This document shows positions 38,005 through 52,300 of a stretch of DNA of 64,000 nt, one piece after another. The stretch spans positions 24,056,001 to 24,120,000 of the forward strand of contig CM075101.1 of the NCBI GenBank assembly GCA_037576195.1, given 5' to 3'. The notes under the pieces are model-generated. The model was given only the letters and a program-made list of their open reading frames with translations, was not told the origin of the DNA and made no database searches. The position numbers and the translations under genes are program-made. Within the stretch, counting starts at the first letter, position 1; each line of letters starts with the position of its first letter. Source of the stretch: Phytoseiulus persimilis. Its lineage: Eukaryota; Arthropoda; Arachnida; Mesostigmata; Phytoseiidae.

Positions 38005-41000
38005 CTTTCGTGTTTTCTGCATAAAAACTGAATGGCTCGTCGTATCACGCTCAAATTTGTCTTAAAATGTTCGCGATTGAATTCTCTATGAAAAAGCTCC
38101 CCGGAAGTTGGCTGTCGGAACGTTCGTACGTTTCCGGCAGGAGAAGGGGCCACTTTTCGGTGCTCACCGACGAAATTTGGCTTTTGATCTCTTCTAGCTC
38201 ACTAACCGTGACTCCGAAAGGCACGAAATTTTCAGATCTGGCTCGCTTAGGCGCAAATATAAAAAATGCAACATTGAAATATCACGAAAATCCGAAAAAT
38301 CGGAATAACAAAAATACTAGAGCGAATCCGAGGAAATGGTTAACAGATTCGGAATCCACGACCTCGGTTCACCCCATCCTAGGTGTCAGCTTCCTTGTTA
38401 CGTTTCCACTGGCGGGCAGTGATGTAGCTGAATATTTTCAGAGAATACGGCAACTCGTGGTATCTGAGTATTCACACAGGAAACGCACCTCAAACATTGT
38501 ACCTGAAATAAGTTCACGTAAAATTTCAAATAAAAAAAACAAGAAATGAGAAACTAGGGAGATCTTTCACATGCCTCCATCGATGGCTTCCTTTCAGACA
38601 ACGCGGTGGCCTACGAACACAATTTGGATACCATCCGGGGGAACGTATGCGCCGCCGCAGCGGCGACAGACATGCGTGACGCGGCTAATCGGTCATAATG
38701 GGGCAAGCACATCGTGAAGTCAACCAGCAGACGCAAACTAGCGGCTCGGACCGCTCGACTGGACTGAAGTATGGGCTCCTAAAATGAATTATCGGAAGGT
38801 GGCCTCACGGACAAGGAGACCGTAAGATGTACCTAAAAATGGAGCGCCTGAAAGCAAAGTATATTTGCGGACATATAAGGTTGCATCCGATGATCAAGGT
38901 CGACCGCTTCTGGGTGAACTCATCAGAGAAAGAATACAGAGAACCCAATACAGACTTTTGAAAGGGAGCATGCTTTTCAAGTCTAGCCTACAAGGGTAAA
39001 AGGGTCAAGCCTACGGCAGGGGGAAACCACCCGCGGTGTAAACAGCTATCTAAGAGTACTCGCTCTGGCTCGAGCCAACATGCTGCCAAGTAGAGCTCAC
39101 AAGATGAACTCTGGATAAGACCGAATCTGGCCCAGATGAAGGGTATACGAGGAAACGATGGAACACCCCCTCGTCGAAAGTGACGATATCCATTCTACCG
39201 ATGATGAACTTCTGTTTTGTGTTGGACTCAATGAGGGAGCAAAGAATGAAATCGAAGTAAGAGGAACGAAAATATCCCCAGAGGACTCGTACAAAAAACC
39301 AGAATCGATCTTCTGAATCACTCGCGCCTGATACGAAAGGCTTATCATTCAAGAAAGTCCGAAATATGCATGTTCGCTCTCTTGTCTGCTTTCGAGTAAG
39401 ATGAACGCCGGACATTTTTTTCACCGTTTCCCTCTCAGTCAGATGGACAACATCACACCGAGCGAGCCCAGCTGCGCTGCCTGTAGAGAATCGGCGAATC
39501 CTCTGAGTTTGAAGGGAAAAAAAGCACGCTTCAGCGAAGCACCATCAGGAAGAGTTTCGTTGCTATCCGAACGTGATCTCACGCGTGCGACAGGTGGGAG
39601 GAGCGGGAACGACGGGAACTAATCAAGGTGAATGTATGAATAGGGGGAGGAAATACCAAACATGGTGACATGAAATAGTAATGATCACGGATATGTATCC
39701 CCGTTCACCTAAAAAGGTCTCGATGCACTTGAAATAACCGTGAACCTGTACAGTGCTTCATGAATCTATTCATCGCCCTGAAATGGACCTTGCAGCGGTT
39801 CTCAGCCGCCGTTATGGATTCGCGAACGTTTCCCGCTTTAGTTTGCGGTTGATTCACCGGGAGAAAACGCGGGGTCTGCTGGTAATAACCACAAGAAAAC
39901 GCAAGAGCTGTGGTCAATATTCGCGATTTGCAACGCCCGGTGCCCTGAATCGATTTCGCCAACATTGGATTAACATCGGAGTGCGACTTCAGCGAACTTC
40001 GAAATCTGTAGGGTTAGAAACGGGCAATGCCTGAAGCACGCTTGACGACATTGCTATCTTGACAGTCCTGACCGCAACTTGAATGAGACCACAGGTTTTC
40101 GGAAGCGCAACGCGGTTCGCCTCGCATTCAGCTGAGTTCGCAGGACCATCCAGAGTCACCAGCCCCGAACAGAGCTGTGTGCCGAGAGGGTTTCGGCGGC
40201 GGATCGAAAAGAAGGCGTCGGCGACGATCGCCGCGGCGGAGAAACCTGGCCCGGCGCGCCGCAGGTTCTTACTCATGGGTAGAGACGCCATATGGAGGGA
40301 CATTTTTTTCATGGGGACCGGACATGGTCCGGACGGGACATCAGTGCCGAAACGGGCCATCAGACCGGACATTTCAAGGCCCACCAATCCATATGACTAG
40401 AAAAGGCTCAAGCCTCGATATGCTTCCCTCGTACCATGCAGAATTGATGAGTCTCAAGTACTTTTGTTTTCCGGCTGAACCTCTCAGCCAGCCCTCAGGA
40501 GTGTCCCGGAATCACATTAAGTATTGCTTCAGTAACACTCCCTATCGCCTCGCAAATCCCATTACGGGCGGTGGGCTTGGGTCTTAAGATGGTTCAGATT
40601 CAATTCTGATATAAATTAAATCCTCTTTTACCACATAAGAAATTTCTGTCCCGCGATTGCTAGCTTAGCGAGTCTCAAGTACTGCAATGAAAAGTCAGAG
40701 TGAATTTCACTCTCTCTTCAATTATATCCAACATCTGTTCCTTCGAGCAGCGGGTTCTTGAATCGAGTTCTTCTCCAAATTCGAGGATCTAGAGGATCTT
40801 CGGAGTATTTCCCGACATGAGGTCATTCCGGAAGACATGGAGGAGCGTATGTATCAGTTTTTGTCCGCTGAAAATACGTCTTTGCGTGGGGAACTCAGGC
40901 TTTGAGTCCACCACGGGGGATGCGAGCTATGCTCGCACGGGTGTTGTCGTGAGCAACTTTCTCATCAGTGTGAGTCCGCTAGCCGACGAAACAGCGGTCT

Positions 41001-44000
41001 GCGAAGACAGCGTTCAACCGTCCCCGGGCGTGATGCGCTCTCACGCGGTGAATGCTCTCTAGTGCCCCAAATTTGCTCCCGAAATGGCTTGGAATGGAAC
41101 TGGGTTTCCTTCGGTCTCTCAACAATGGAAAATTATCTTATTAGATCCCGAACTCTGGACTTTTTTCGCCAAAATCCCAGAATCCGGACATCTTCCCCTG
41201 GAATACCGAAAAGCGGACAAACCGGACCGACAAGAACACGTGCGGTCATATGGCGCCTCTTCTCATGAGAAATGGCTTGTGGAGTCCAGCCTGCTCAACG
41301 CGAGGAGTACCTATCCCCCAGCGAAATAATTCACCAGAATAATCTTTCAATCCCTTCCGTCCTCTTGAGTAGCTCAATGCGCAGTACATCAATTCCAGAT
41401 TCAAAACTAGAAACATCTTGATAGGGTCACAATTTTCATATTATACTCAACGATTTGGTATGATCCATCCACTCGCACACTTCGAATGAGCCGACGGGAG
41501 CTTCACAGCTTTTCAGTTTTCCGGAACGGGGGAGACGAACTGTAATTCGAAGCGAAACTTTGATCAACTATTTGGGTGGATTTTATTCTCAATCCTTCGA
41601 GACAGTCCAATGCAACGATTGAAAGCCGCTTGGATCCAATTTACGGCACAACCGATATGTTCATCGATACGCATAGAAAGCACGTGATCGCTGACGACCT
41701 CCAATGGTCCGGTTCGACTCCGGTTCAAGTTGGTGAGAAGAGCATCGTTCAGGCGGCAATTGCGATGCACCATGGCCACAGACAGAGTCGACCCGTTGCC
41801 GTAGTCCGCTGATCGAAGCTTCTTGTGAATGTCTAAGTGGGCTCCGTTACTGAGATCATGATCCGAGATTTGTAGCTGGGGGTCGCAAACTCGGACTCGT
41901 AGATTCTTGCGACCCCCTACTTGTGGCACTCAATCACAAGGTCAGGCGCCGACGCTGTGCAGCGCACGGCTCTGGTCTCAAATAACCATCAAATGTAAGG
42001 GCCTCCCCTCAAGTGACGGGCCATTCGACTCAAGTTTCCGCACTTACGATTCACGAGTTTACCTTCTCAAGACTTCAGACAGGCCCGGCTGCTGGCGAGG
42101 ATGGTCGGATGGATGGGAGGCGCCTCGGCGAGTCTGCTCCGACTTCCTCGGCGGAAACTTGAAAAAGTGTGATTGGGAACATCGAGGAACTGCACGCGAG
42201 AATGACGAACATCGAGACGGACTTGCTCGAGCGCACAACGTTGAAAAATGACGGCTGGAATCGACAGAGAGGCGAGACACGACACTGTGAGACGACAGCC
42301 GGCTTGCGCGGATCTCATCATCTGATCTGTAAAGGAAGTCGAGGAGACAATGTGGCCAAAGAGCGCTTACACCACGGAGATTACTGTCGGATGGTTTACT
42401 CGCACAGCTGCGAAGATGGACAACACGAACATGGACGAACGATGAACCATTGCGTGCCATCCATCAGACTAGGTAAACCCGAGGTCAAGAGGGAATGTGT
42501 GAATGTGTATCTGGATTCATATTCATTCGCCAACCTGTTTCCCTCTTGTAATCGTGGGCGCGAAATATTGTGATACTCCGATCGCTGATGTCTGCGGTTG
42601 CTATTGTTGAACAATCATAGCGCGATCGGAAGCTCCCTTTCGCCGCTATGAACGGCAGCATGAAGGTAGGGGTCAGCCGAGTTTCCGTGGAGGGTCTGCA
42701 TCAAATCTTAAACTGAACTCGAGAAACCGGTGGTCCCATCGCTCTTCTGTATCGAACGGCTCTTTCAATCCACCCGAATGGGTTTCGGGTGAAAGAGTGT
42801 CGGGGATGACTCACTTTGGAATCCGAAGAGACGTGAGACAGACAGCGTTCCGACCTGATGCACGTTTCAGCTTCTGAGATTTGAAAGCGATCGTCGTAGT
42901 TTCATATCGGAGCACGCCTGAACCGTTATCGACCTCCATGCATAGGGGTCTTAACCACAGAGTCATACATCTTCATCATGATGAGAATTCAGTTGGCGAA
43001 TTCATGATACCTGTCATTTGAGGTCAGGAGAGTGTTAACAAAGTGGGTTAGCGCATTTCAATGATTCAAATAAGGCTTAAACAGTTCAAGAGCTACGATT
43101 TTTGGGGGAATATGTCCAAAGAAACATCTTGCTTTGAATACCACGGTCTGGAAAAGTAGCCTGCTAAGAATCAGGAAACTGGTGCAAAACCTCGGGAATC
43201 ATTGAGTTGACGAAGTTGGAGCCGAGCCCGGCATCAGTGCTGTGGGATTCAAACAGCGGTCATGAACCGGTGGCATGAGCAGGATTCTATCTGCGTTGAT
43301 TGCTCTCAAGCCCTGACGCGCTTCTTTCAACGAAAATATCATCGGTTACCCCAATAATGCCTCCACGACGGGTTCGCGCACAAGGAGAATTCCGCTCGAG
43401 AGTATCGCGAAGTCCTAGAGTCTGAAGATACCCATGAAAGTGACTTCTCTCCAATCTTCAAGGTCTCCACTGCAGGCATGAAATCTAAGAGCTGCTCTAA
43501 CCTGAGAGAGGTGTCCTCTCAGGCGATGGAGAGCGAAGAAGCATGAAAGAGCGATGGAATCGGATCCGGATTCCGGAGAATGCGAGTCGCAGGATCATAG
43601 AGCGATCAGGAAAAACCATAACCCAGAACGCATCCATCTCAAAATATTCCACTAGATATGCTGCCAGCCAAATTAAGTCCTCGATGACTTTTTTGTCTAT
43701 CGACTTCCATGAACACATTATTGCTTCTTTTCAGGGTTTCCGATTGTCGTCTCCCCTCATACACGTCTCTCACTAGAGAAGTTGCTGGTGTTCTGGGAGT
43801 ACACACCTCCTTTCCGTATATGATGCTAATTACTAAAGAACCCATGCGGACTATGAAAATTCAACTTCTTCCCGTCCCCGGGAATTGTTTCGGATGAAAA
43901 CTCCAAGTCAGAGCCCGACGTAAGGTCTTGGTTCCCTCAGGTGAAACATCAAGCCGTTATCTCTACTCGGACCAGTGTTGCGCCATGTTTGTGCGTGGAA

Positions 44001-44582
44001 TCGAGTCTGAGCTTCGTGACGAGCTTTGAGCGTTGGACCTTCGACCATTTTCGATCGCACTATGTTTTCATCCCGCCTGAGAGATCTCGGAACTGTCTCG
44101 ACTGACATTCAGCGTTATATCTCTCCGAATAGCGACACAGCGCTCCATGGATTGGAGGTGACCTCAGCAATATCTTTTTCATCGCGCTCTCTGAGTGTTC
44201 TCAGGCGTCCAGGGGGTCTTCCCTTCTCACAGCGAGCCGGTCTGCTTAAGCAATGATCGACCGAGGAGCCTGGATCTGCCGATTTTAAGCGCGATATCTC
44301 AACTCGAAATTCGTTCATTGCCAGGAAGGCGCGAAAGGGGGGATCTTACGAAGAACGAGCGGTATCATGGGCCTCCGTGCGAGCGGTTTATCCCCAGGCT
44401 CTGTTATCTCAATCGGAGATCAAAGAGAATACGGGAGGTACGAGCTCAATCCACAAACTTGTTGTAAACGAGATACGAGGATCTCTTAGCAAGGCTTGTT
44501 CCCAGTTTGAGTTGAAAGCGAAAGTTTGCATCGATGTCTCTTCAACCCGTTCTTGCGGGTGACAAGAATGAGATCACGTCGC
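38005..44582. other. Intergenic, repeat-rich, no gene supported
   Basis: The first 550 bp after the decayed ORF are AT-rich and may be the rest of that element. ACCGGAC clusters occur at 40317-40370 and 41183-41227. A 134-codon plus-strand frame at 42169-42573 begins with a coiled-coil-like run (IEELHARMTNIETDLLER) but has no ATG at its head and no splice partner. An exon-like stretch at 39439-39600 with a CxxC (CAAC) follows an acceptor ccctctcag and ends at gacag|gtggg; no partner exon was found. Confidence 0.4.
40317..41227 (+). repeat. Second pair of ACCGGAC motif clusters
   Basis: ACCGGAC or TCCGGAC appears at 40317, 40364, 41183 and 41221. The first copy is part of the small palindrome CCGGAC-ATG-GTCCGG. 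Same motif and similar paired arrangement as at 25672-26307. Confidence 0.4.
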
Positions 44583-45145
44583 TTATTTAAAGTTGTGTTC
44601 TTGGCTGCTCGCTTTCTGCCACAAAAGCTGGGATTCTTCGGCTCTTCCCTTCCGCCGCTCCAATTCCTGATCCTCCTCGGGCTCTGCTTCCTCGCGGTCC
44701 TCTTCCTTCAACGTCGTTGTCCTGATGTCTGTCGACGTGAGACGCATGTTTCCGCGCCGCCTCTTCATCGATTGAAGGGACGAGTGAAGCGGAATCAGCC
44801 TCAACGTAGTCTTGTCGTTGTTCGGAGGGCTGCTCACCTCTACACCTCGTTCGTCGACGACCTCGATAAGTTTGTTGCGCTTTGTGGCCATGGGTTCGAT
44901 GGATTGTCGAAAAGGTACAGACCCATCGGACAGTCGAGAGCGGATTCGCTACGGACGTGGTTCAAGGGAAGCAGAGTGGCCCCCCCACCTCTGAACCATG
45001 CTTTTTCCTTGAGTTTAACGTTCCGCGGCTGGGGGCACTCGCTGCACGCAAATGAGGAGGAGGAGGAAAGATTGTGAGCGATTTCCCAAAAATGCGAAGA
45101 GGGAACGAACTCACTTCCGAAGGTTGAAACTGTCAATAGACTAAA
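44583..45145 (-). CDS. Tentative small gene with 5' UTR intron, 102 aa
   Basis: The coding frame runs from ATG 44891 (minus strand) to TAA 44583-44585, giving a highly charged 102-residue protein: MATKRNKLIEVVDERGVEV at the start and an acidic/basic coiled-coil-like C-terminal half (EEDREEAEPEEDQELERRK). Upstream, a donor cggaa|gtgagt (near 45117) and a very good pyrimidine-rich acceptor (ending gtgcag near 45047) define a short intron in the 5' UTR, which argues for transcription of this strand. A donor-like GTGAGC after codon 18 could shorten the first coding exon, and two other frames are open here. Function unknown. Confidence 0.38.
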
Positions 45146-46302
45146 GTACCCGGCCGCGGATGGAGCATCCGATATCAGAGTGGGTCGTAATTTTCAACCT
45201 CTTCCGACATTTTCTGACCCATAAATCAGCGGCCTGAAAGATGGGTGCGCATCGCGTTCGCTTCCGATTTATCGCGTTCGAAAGACAGATCGTGTGTCCA
45301 CGGCATCATCCCACCGCAGCAGACGCCGCCTACAAGCAGGCGCGAAATCTCGGCTAGAGCTGTTTTGCATCAGAATACGAGCGAATTGTGAGTTTCTGAC
45401 AGACTTTCGATGGGTTGAGTTGATATGTTTCCATACGATAGCGGTGCGAAAGATATCATGGCTCTCCGAACCTTCGTCGCGAGTGCTGAAGCCATTAGAG
45501 CCATACCCTCCCCCTTCCCCGATGCTGAAATAAACTCTGAGTTCTTTCTCAAAGGGCCGAAAATTGATTCAGGGAAGAGCGAGGTTCGCAAGTTTTTCTT
45601 TTGGGACTCGATCATATTCGACTCGATGATATTGCGAAGGGTGGATTATATTCTGCTTTGATGGACGAAACAGTTCCACAAAGATTCAGTCTTATCAGGG
45701 AAATTCTCACAGGTTTGAAAACCATATTGATTGCGTCATGAAAATCTCGAAACGATGATCATCATCATCATCATCGGCATCATCATCACATCCTTGCCCC
45801 CCTCCCCCCCAAAAAAAAGCTGGGTACGCCCCTGGCAAAGATCTAGAGTTGAGAAGATCAAGATCATCGGATGAAAAAGTTCGGACTCGCTTAGCTCTCG
45901 CTTCTCTAGGGACGATAGTCTTTTATCCACCGGGAAGACCTGCGCAGAATGCATCGTGAAATTAATAAACACTTACACTGGAAGCAATCAATTCTTAGAA
46001 GGAATAGCATCGGATCGTTTCCTCATTGTCGGCGGCTTGGAACCGTTAATTCCCAGCAAACTTGTCGTAACCGTTCAAATGGCTTAACATCCAGTAAAAA
46101 AATGGGACGTCCCTCCTCCTCGGCCTCTTCTGATCCCTCTCTCAAAGGTTGAAGCATGTCTGTCAGGCTCACGTGCTGTGAGCGGGCTCTTTCAGTCGGA
46201 GAACGTCAGTGATGCGATCGTTCCGACATGGGCAGTAGTCAGGTCGTTCGCGTTGTACGTTGTCACCGTCTATCTTCTTGCGCTAGATGAAACTTCTGCA
46301 AC
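45146..46302. other. Region upstream of the LRR gene, with ATC microsatellite
   Basis: Contains a degenerate ATC/ATG trinucleotide run at 45754-45788 and presumably the promoter and 5' UTR of the LRR gene. No core promoter motif stands out. A 78-codon frame at 45425-45661 has no supporting evidence. Confidence 0.45.
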
Positions 46303-49300
46303 ATGAGAATCATTGATCTTTGCCTGCTTTCATTGAGTCTTCAATTGAGCGCAGATGCTGCCGCCATCCAGGAGTGTGATTTCAAGCCACAGTGCACATG
46401 TACCGAATCGATGGTGACCTGTGTGGGCACTCGAATATTTTCCTTGAGAGGTATGTTAGTACCGAGTATTGCTAGGTAAGATCTGCACGCCTCTTTCCGA
46501 AGGTGTAGACGAGAAAGAGACAGAAAAAGCGAAATCCAAGGGGACTTCTGAAATTCGCATTGACTGCTAGGGAATATATCCCACGCTCTCGAACATCTCT
46601 GCTCTCTTTCGGGCCCCTTGCCTCAGGGATCAGCCTCGGCATCTGAGCTAGCATTGTACGTCATTAGGAAGGACAAAAGCTGGCAGAGGCAGATAAGCTT
46701 TCTGTTGGGGGCTTTTTATTGGTTCTGGATGCGGTCGACATTCTCAACGGAGAGCCACTCCGCAATCCCAGAACTGAACTGGAACAACGACCAGATTTGC
46801 TGTCTAACACAGAACTCCACTATGTTTCATTGGGCTCCGGTATAAGAACTTCCGGACCCTGGACTTCCGAGAATGCTTATTCTCGACGCACTTTGTGATA
46901 GAGGGGAGTCGGTATTTCCAGTATCTGCTCAAAGCAGAGAACAATCGCCGTACGGAAAACCATCCGAACGACGGCGGGGGAACCATCATACTACACATGT
47001 ATCGGTCCGCAGCGTCTATCCATAGTATATAGGACCTGTTCTAAGCGAGGGTCGTGACTCTTTGTGTACATATAGACATGGATTCAAATGACTGGTCCTT
47101 GCTGTATTTTATTCATAAGCAATCCGGTAGTGCATTGTCGTGGCTACTCGGCTGAGAGACAAGCTCGGGCTGAGATAAATTTTTCATGTTGGGACCAAGT
47201 GGCACTTCTGCACTGACACTCGCCGATCAGTCCGTGATACCTGTGCCACATCACCCTGCCACGAATCGTTCATCTGGAGCGTATTTCTTTCCGGATGTCC
47301 TGGTTTGTCTGTGCATCGATGTCCATCAACGCATGTTACCCATCCTGGTGTCACAGTCCGCGGTGTAAAGCAGGTGAGCAGGTCATTCTGGGCGTCGTGA
47401 AAATCCTCTCCATGACGGAAGACAACTTGGAGGTCCGATTCTTGTATGGAATCGGGAATGTCTCGAGGAAATGGTCAACTATCTGTTTTTGGGTGGAGTA
47501 GCTCTAGAAGGGGACACCCTATGATTCACCCTACCTCTATGGAAATTCATGGAAAGTCTATGGAGATCCATAGAAAACAGAATCGGAGACTCTGGCGGCG
47601 GAGGAGTTCCTCCCATCTGACAGCCCATGATCTCCTCCCCGTGGCGCTCGGTGCAGTTCGTGTCAGGGTAAATATGGTGTGTTGGCTGCTAGCGTTTCCG
47701 GAGCGGAAGCAGAGCCCGTGAGAAGCACGGCCTGAGAACTTGTTGCTAAAACCGTCGTTTCGATAATTTTCTAAAGTTTCATCCGTATCATGAAAATACA
47801 ATCGAGATCTCTGTTCTGTCGCTTCGATCGGAGAACCGCGTTGCTTCTTCTCGCGTTTCCCGTTTGATTCCAATCTCGGTTACCTAGATTGAATTTCCAT
47901 TGTCCATACATTAGGAGAACCAGTGAGTGGTAACATGAGAGGATCAATAAACTTCATGAAAATTCGTTTTCAGACGTATTCGGGAGGTCAACCTATCTCA
48001 GGGATGACGAGCGCGTCTTCAGTCAGATTGTGGTCAGCCGCTCAGGGCTTCTTCAGATCGATTGGGCCCCCAAGCATATCGTGACTCTTAGTCTTCCGAA
48101 AAACTCTATCTACGAAATCCATCCTCGTGCTCTCACCGACAGCGCAGAGACACTTTCAAGCTTCGATCTGAGCGATAACGCTCTGAGCGACTTTCCGAAT
48201 TTGGGCACCATGAGACAACTACGATGGTTGAACCTACAACGCAACCAGTTTTCTGAAGTTCCATTGTATCTCCGAGAGACGAATCTCACAACGTTGCTGT
48301 TGTCCGGGAACTTCATTCGCGCAGTTACGGCAAATCAGTTCCCGGCAACTTTGACCTCTCTTCACCTGGAATCCAACCAGATTCTATCGGTCGAGGGTCA
48401 TTCCGTTCCCGCCGGGGTGCAACTTCTGAATCTCGGCAACAATTTCATCCGAGCTGCGCCGCATAACTTCCATCGCTGCAGCTCGCTCCAGCGATTGATA
48501 TTGAGTGGCAACGTGATTCAGCGGCTACCTTCGCAATGGAGACTGCCAAATACGTTCGAAGATTTGGATTTATCACGAGGGTCACTCCGTGAGATTCATG
48601 CGACGTCGCTTGGTCTTACGAACGGGAGCTCGTTGAATTTGAAGTCTCTGCATTTGGAGTTTAACTACATCACGTCGCTTTCGAAGGAAGCTTTCCAAGG
48701 CGTTCATCTGAGGAAGCTCTTCCTGAACTCGAACCGATTGATGCAACTCCCAGATGGACTTTTTGACGGTGAGTTCATTCCAACGGCCCATAGAAACTGA
48801 ACAACGAATATCAACCCAGGTCATCGTGATGACCATGGGTGGTTTTCCCACTTGCTAGTTGTGAGTTGACCGTGTTCGTCCTTAAGAGAACCCACAACCC
48901 ACTGACCGTCTCAATTTAGGCAGTTGAGAGCAAGAGAAGGGCAGCCCCGCCCGGGAATAAATTCTGTGTTCCTTCGATGCAGGGGCGATAGCGGCGACAT
49001 TGCTCGTGTTGGACTTGAGTGAGAATCGATTCGAGGTTTTGCCCGACTGCGTCGTCTATCTGCAATCGCTGAGCGCGTTGGTTGTGAAAGGGAATCAGCT
49101 TGCCAGTTTCGAATACCACCGTCAAATACCGAAATTCATTGTGACGTTACAGGTCAGTTAGGACACGCTTGTAGAAACTCTCTTCACGAAGAACTGGTTA
49201 GCTTTCGGGTACGAGACCTGTATTATTGATAGTTTCAAGTATCGACTTCACGGCACGTCTGAAGAAAGCACGTCGACTGAATTGTCCACCATTGAGAGAA

Positions 49301-52300
49301 ACTGACTCCGAATGCGAACTGTGTAGTTTCTGAATGCCAACAGTCTACGCTTGTAGCGGCGGGACTGGAAGAACGCGAATCGAGTGATGAGGTGCGCCGA
49401 GTTGACAGAGCTTCATCCCTCTGCGACACCCCCTCACGATGACGAATTCTCATTTCAGATGTTGGACTTGGCTTACAACAAGTTGACGGAAATCCCGACC
49501 ATGTTGTCGAATATGTCCTCGCTGACCAGATTGAATCTCCAAGGAAACTATATCGAATCTCTGACCTTGCTCTCCAAGGGCAGATGGGGCTCGAGGCTCC
49601 GAAGTCTAATTCTCTCAAACAATGCGATCAGAACGGTGTCCTTCAGGGATTTTTCGAAAGTGATCGCACTCAAAGAGCTCAAGCTGTCTTTCAACAACGT
49701 CCGGTATTTGGACTCCTCTTCCTTCGAGACCCTGAAGGACTTGCAAGCACTTGAAATGTCTTCAAGCTTGGCACACGACTTTCGGATGAACCGTTTGTCC
49801 AAACTGCTGGATCCGCTGCGGCAGCTACGCTCGCTCCATGTCGACTATGACAGGATTCATGGAGCCGACATTCTCGCGCCCAACTTGATTAACGTGGATT
49901 TCGACGGCAACGATCTCATCGCGATACCGCTGATTCCATCGAATTCGGAGGCGGTTCGGCTATCATTCAGTTACAACGGGATCTCGAACTTGAAGAAAAA
50001 TTCGTTCCAAAACATCTCTTCCCTGGAGCAAGTGATCTTGATAGGAAATCCTCTACGAGAGATTGAGGTCGAAGCTTTCAGCGAGCTGGGCTCACTCGTC
50101 AGCGTGATCCTCTCTTCGAACAGGATCCGCAAGATTCATCGGAGTTCCTTCCGGGATCTCCCGAGCTTGCAGAGAGTTCACCTCGATAACAATTTGCTCA
50201 CACATTTGAACCTCGATATGTTCAGCGCCGCGGGGCGTCGTCTGCTGCTGAACGCGTCGACCAACGCCATTAAAACCATCTCGGCCGCTAACGATCCTGT
50301 TGACACACGCATTGTGGATTTGTCGTACAACGAACTCACATCCTTGACAACTTCGTTCTGGGAGTCGACTAGGGGGCTCGTTCAACTCTTTGCCTCGAGG
50401 AACGAAATTTCTCAATTGTTGCCTGGGAAAACACCGCACAGGAAACTTTCGGTCGTTGATCTGTCGTGGAATAGATTAACAGCTGACGCTGTTTCGAATC
50501 TTTCGCTGATTGCGCCGTTTCTCGAGGAACTCTACTTGAAAGCGAACAATCTCGAGTCCATTGCGTCGCCAGAGAACGTCGCGTTAGACAGACTCAAAAA
50601 CTGGAAACTCCGGATCTTGGACGTCTCGACAAATCTTATCCGAGCCCTCAGTGGGAAGGTCCTCCCGTCCGCTTTGCAAATGCTCAATTTGTCGGGGAAT
50701 CCGTTGCAAGCTTTCGATTCATCCGAACTCAGCCAAAAACTAGTTTCCCTGGATGTCTCAGAAACACATCTTGGGCTTGAGGGAATTCCTGATCTGGAGC
50801 AACTCCAGATGCTCAACGTATCCTCGACCAGAACCGAACACCTCTCAGGGAAAGCTCTGCCGAAATCCCTGCTTGTTTTGGAGGCGGCAGGCTGCGAGCT
50901 GAAATCCATTTCACTAGACTCACCTATGCTGATCGCATTAAACCTGCGGAACGTATCTCTGCCCCCGCGGATCACGGTCAACGCTTCGCGGCTCCGTCGC
51001 CTCAGCCTGGCTCACAACGCGATCCGGAATTTGACAGCGCTCCTAAGAGCATTCTCCTCAGAGAGGCTGAGAACGTTAGCTGCCGAACACAACTCCATCG
51101 ACAAGATATCACCAGAATTGTGGAAGCAAACACCCTTCCTACACACGCTCGATATGAGCTCGAATCCCGTAGACGTTCTCGGGGCACACAGCTTCCGAGG
51201 ATTGTGGCACCTTGCCGACCTGGACATGCGTAACCTGAGCCTGGATCACTTGGACTCTCGAGTCCTGAAGGAAGTCCCGTGAGTGAAATTCGTATCCTTC
51301 AGTCAGCAGGGACAAGTGCACTGCTCGGTTTCCCCTTCTACCCTTTCTTTCTGACTTGGTGGCGAACTCGACTGAGTCTGTGTAGACAAACGAGGACTCG
51401 ATCCATGAGGTGCAGTCCAGACAGTACCTTGGGGGTAGCGCACTGCCGAGCCCGATAGGAAAACATCCTTGAACTGGGATTGGGTTTTAATTGGATTTAT
51501 TTCTCGGCTCACCGTTTTCACTTCTCGAGGAGCATCCTTCGGGTACGATGAGGAATCCGACTTTCAGAGGAGTTGCGTAACCCAGCTTCCTACGCAGGTG
51601 TCTTTCGACGTTACGAATATCAACTTACAATAGAGGGATTCGGAGTTTGCGCCTCCAAGAACTGTTAGCTGAATCACAGCTTCGACGAGCTGTTGTTGAA
51701 GTTGGTGAACCAGTGCTCTCGTATCAACTGCAATGGGCTTTCACCGACAGAGCCAAGCTTCGTGAGCTCCACGTCACGGGTAAGCAGAGCCGCACTTACA
51801 CATTTAGAGATTAGCAATAATAGCATCACCGAATGTGTGCGCACAATCGAATCCATCCATACTCCGAATACTGCGAATACGACACCGTCCGTCTGTTTGA
51901 CGGCTGTGATCCGACACTCGTCGTGCTCTGTAGGTTCCAATAAGAGTCCGAGTTTGCTGAGCTGCCATGGCTCGAAAGGAGTTCCGCTGGACCTGTATGC
52001 GGCGTCCGAGCCCTCATGCACGACGTTTTATCCATGGTCCACCGTTGTCGGGGATGCTTGGCATCGACCTCGGGCCAGGACTCAGAATGGTTCCGGGTTC
52101 TTGGCAGTCGATCAAAATATTCCGTGGAATCCAGCTGTTACTCGTGCGGTGAATTTCTCGCAGACGACCCGCTCACCTTGTTGAGTCTGAGACTCGCGTG
52201 AGGGACCGAAAAAAATCAGGAAGGGGATATTCCGCTTGCCCTCCCCGCCGAGGCTGCCTGAGTGGAGTGATCCAGGCCAGGTATAACGCTCGCGCATGTC

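Noticed and set aside
39050..39424. 124-codon minus-strand frame considered as a retrotransposon fragment
   Set aside because: No reverse transcriptase, integrase or gag motif could be found in any frame.
42169..42573. 134-codon frame starting with a coiled-coil-like run
   Set aside because: The frame does not open with ATG, the minus strand is also open, and no splice partner was found.
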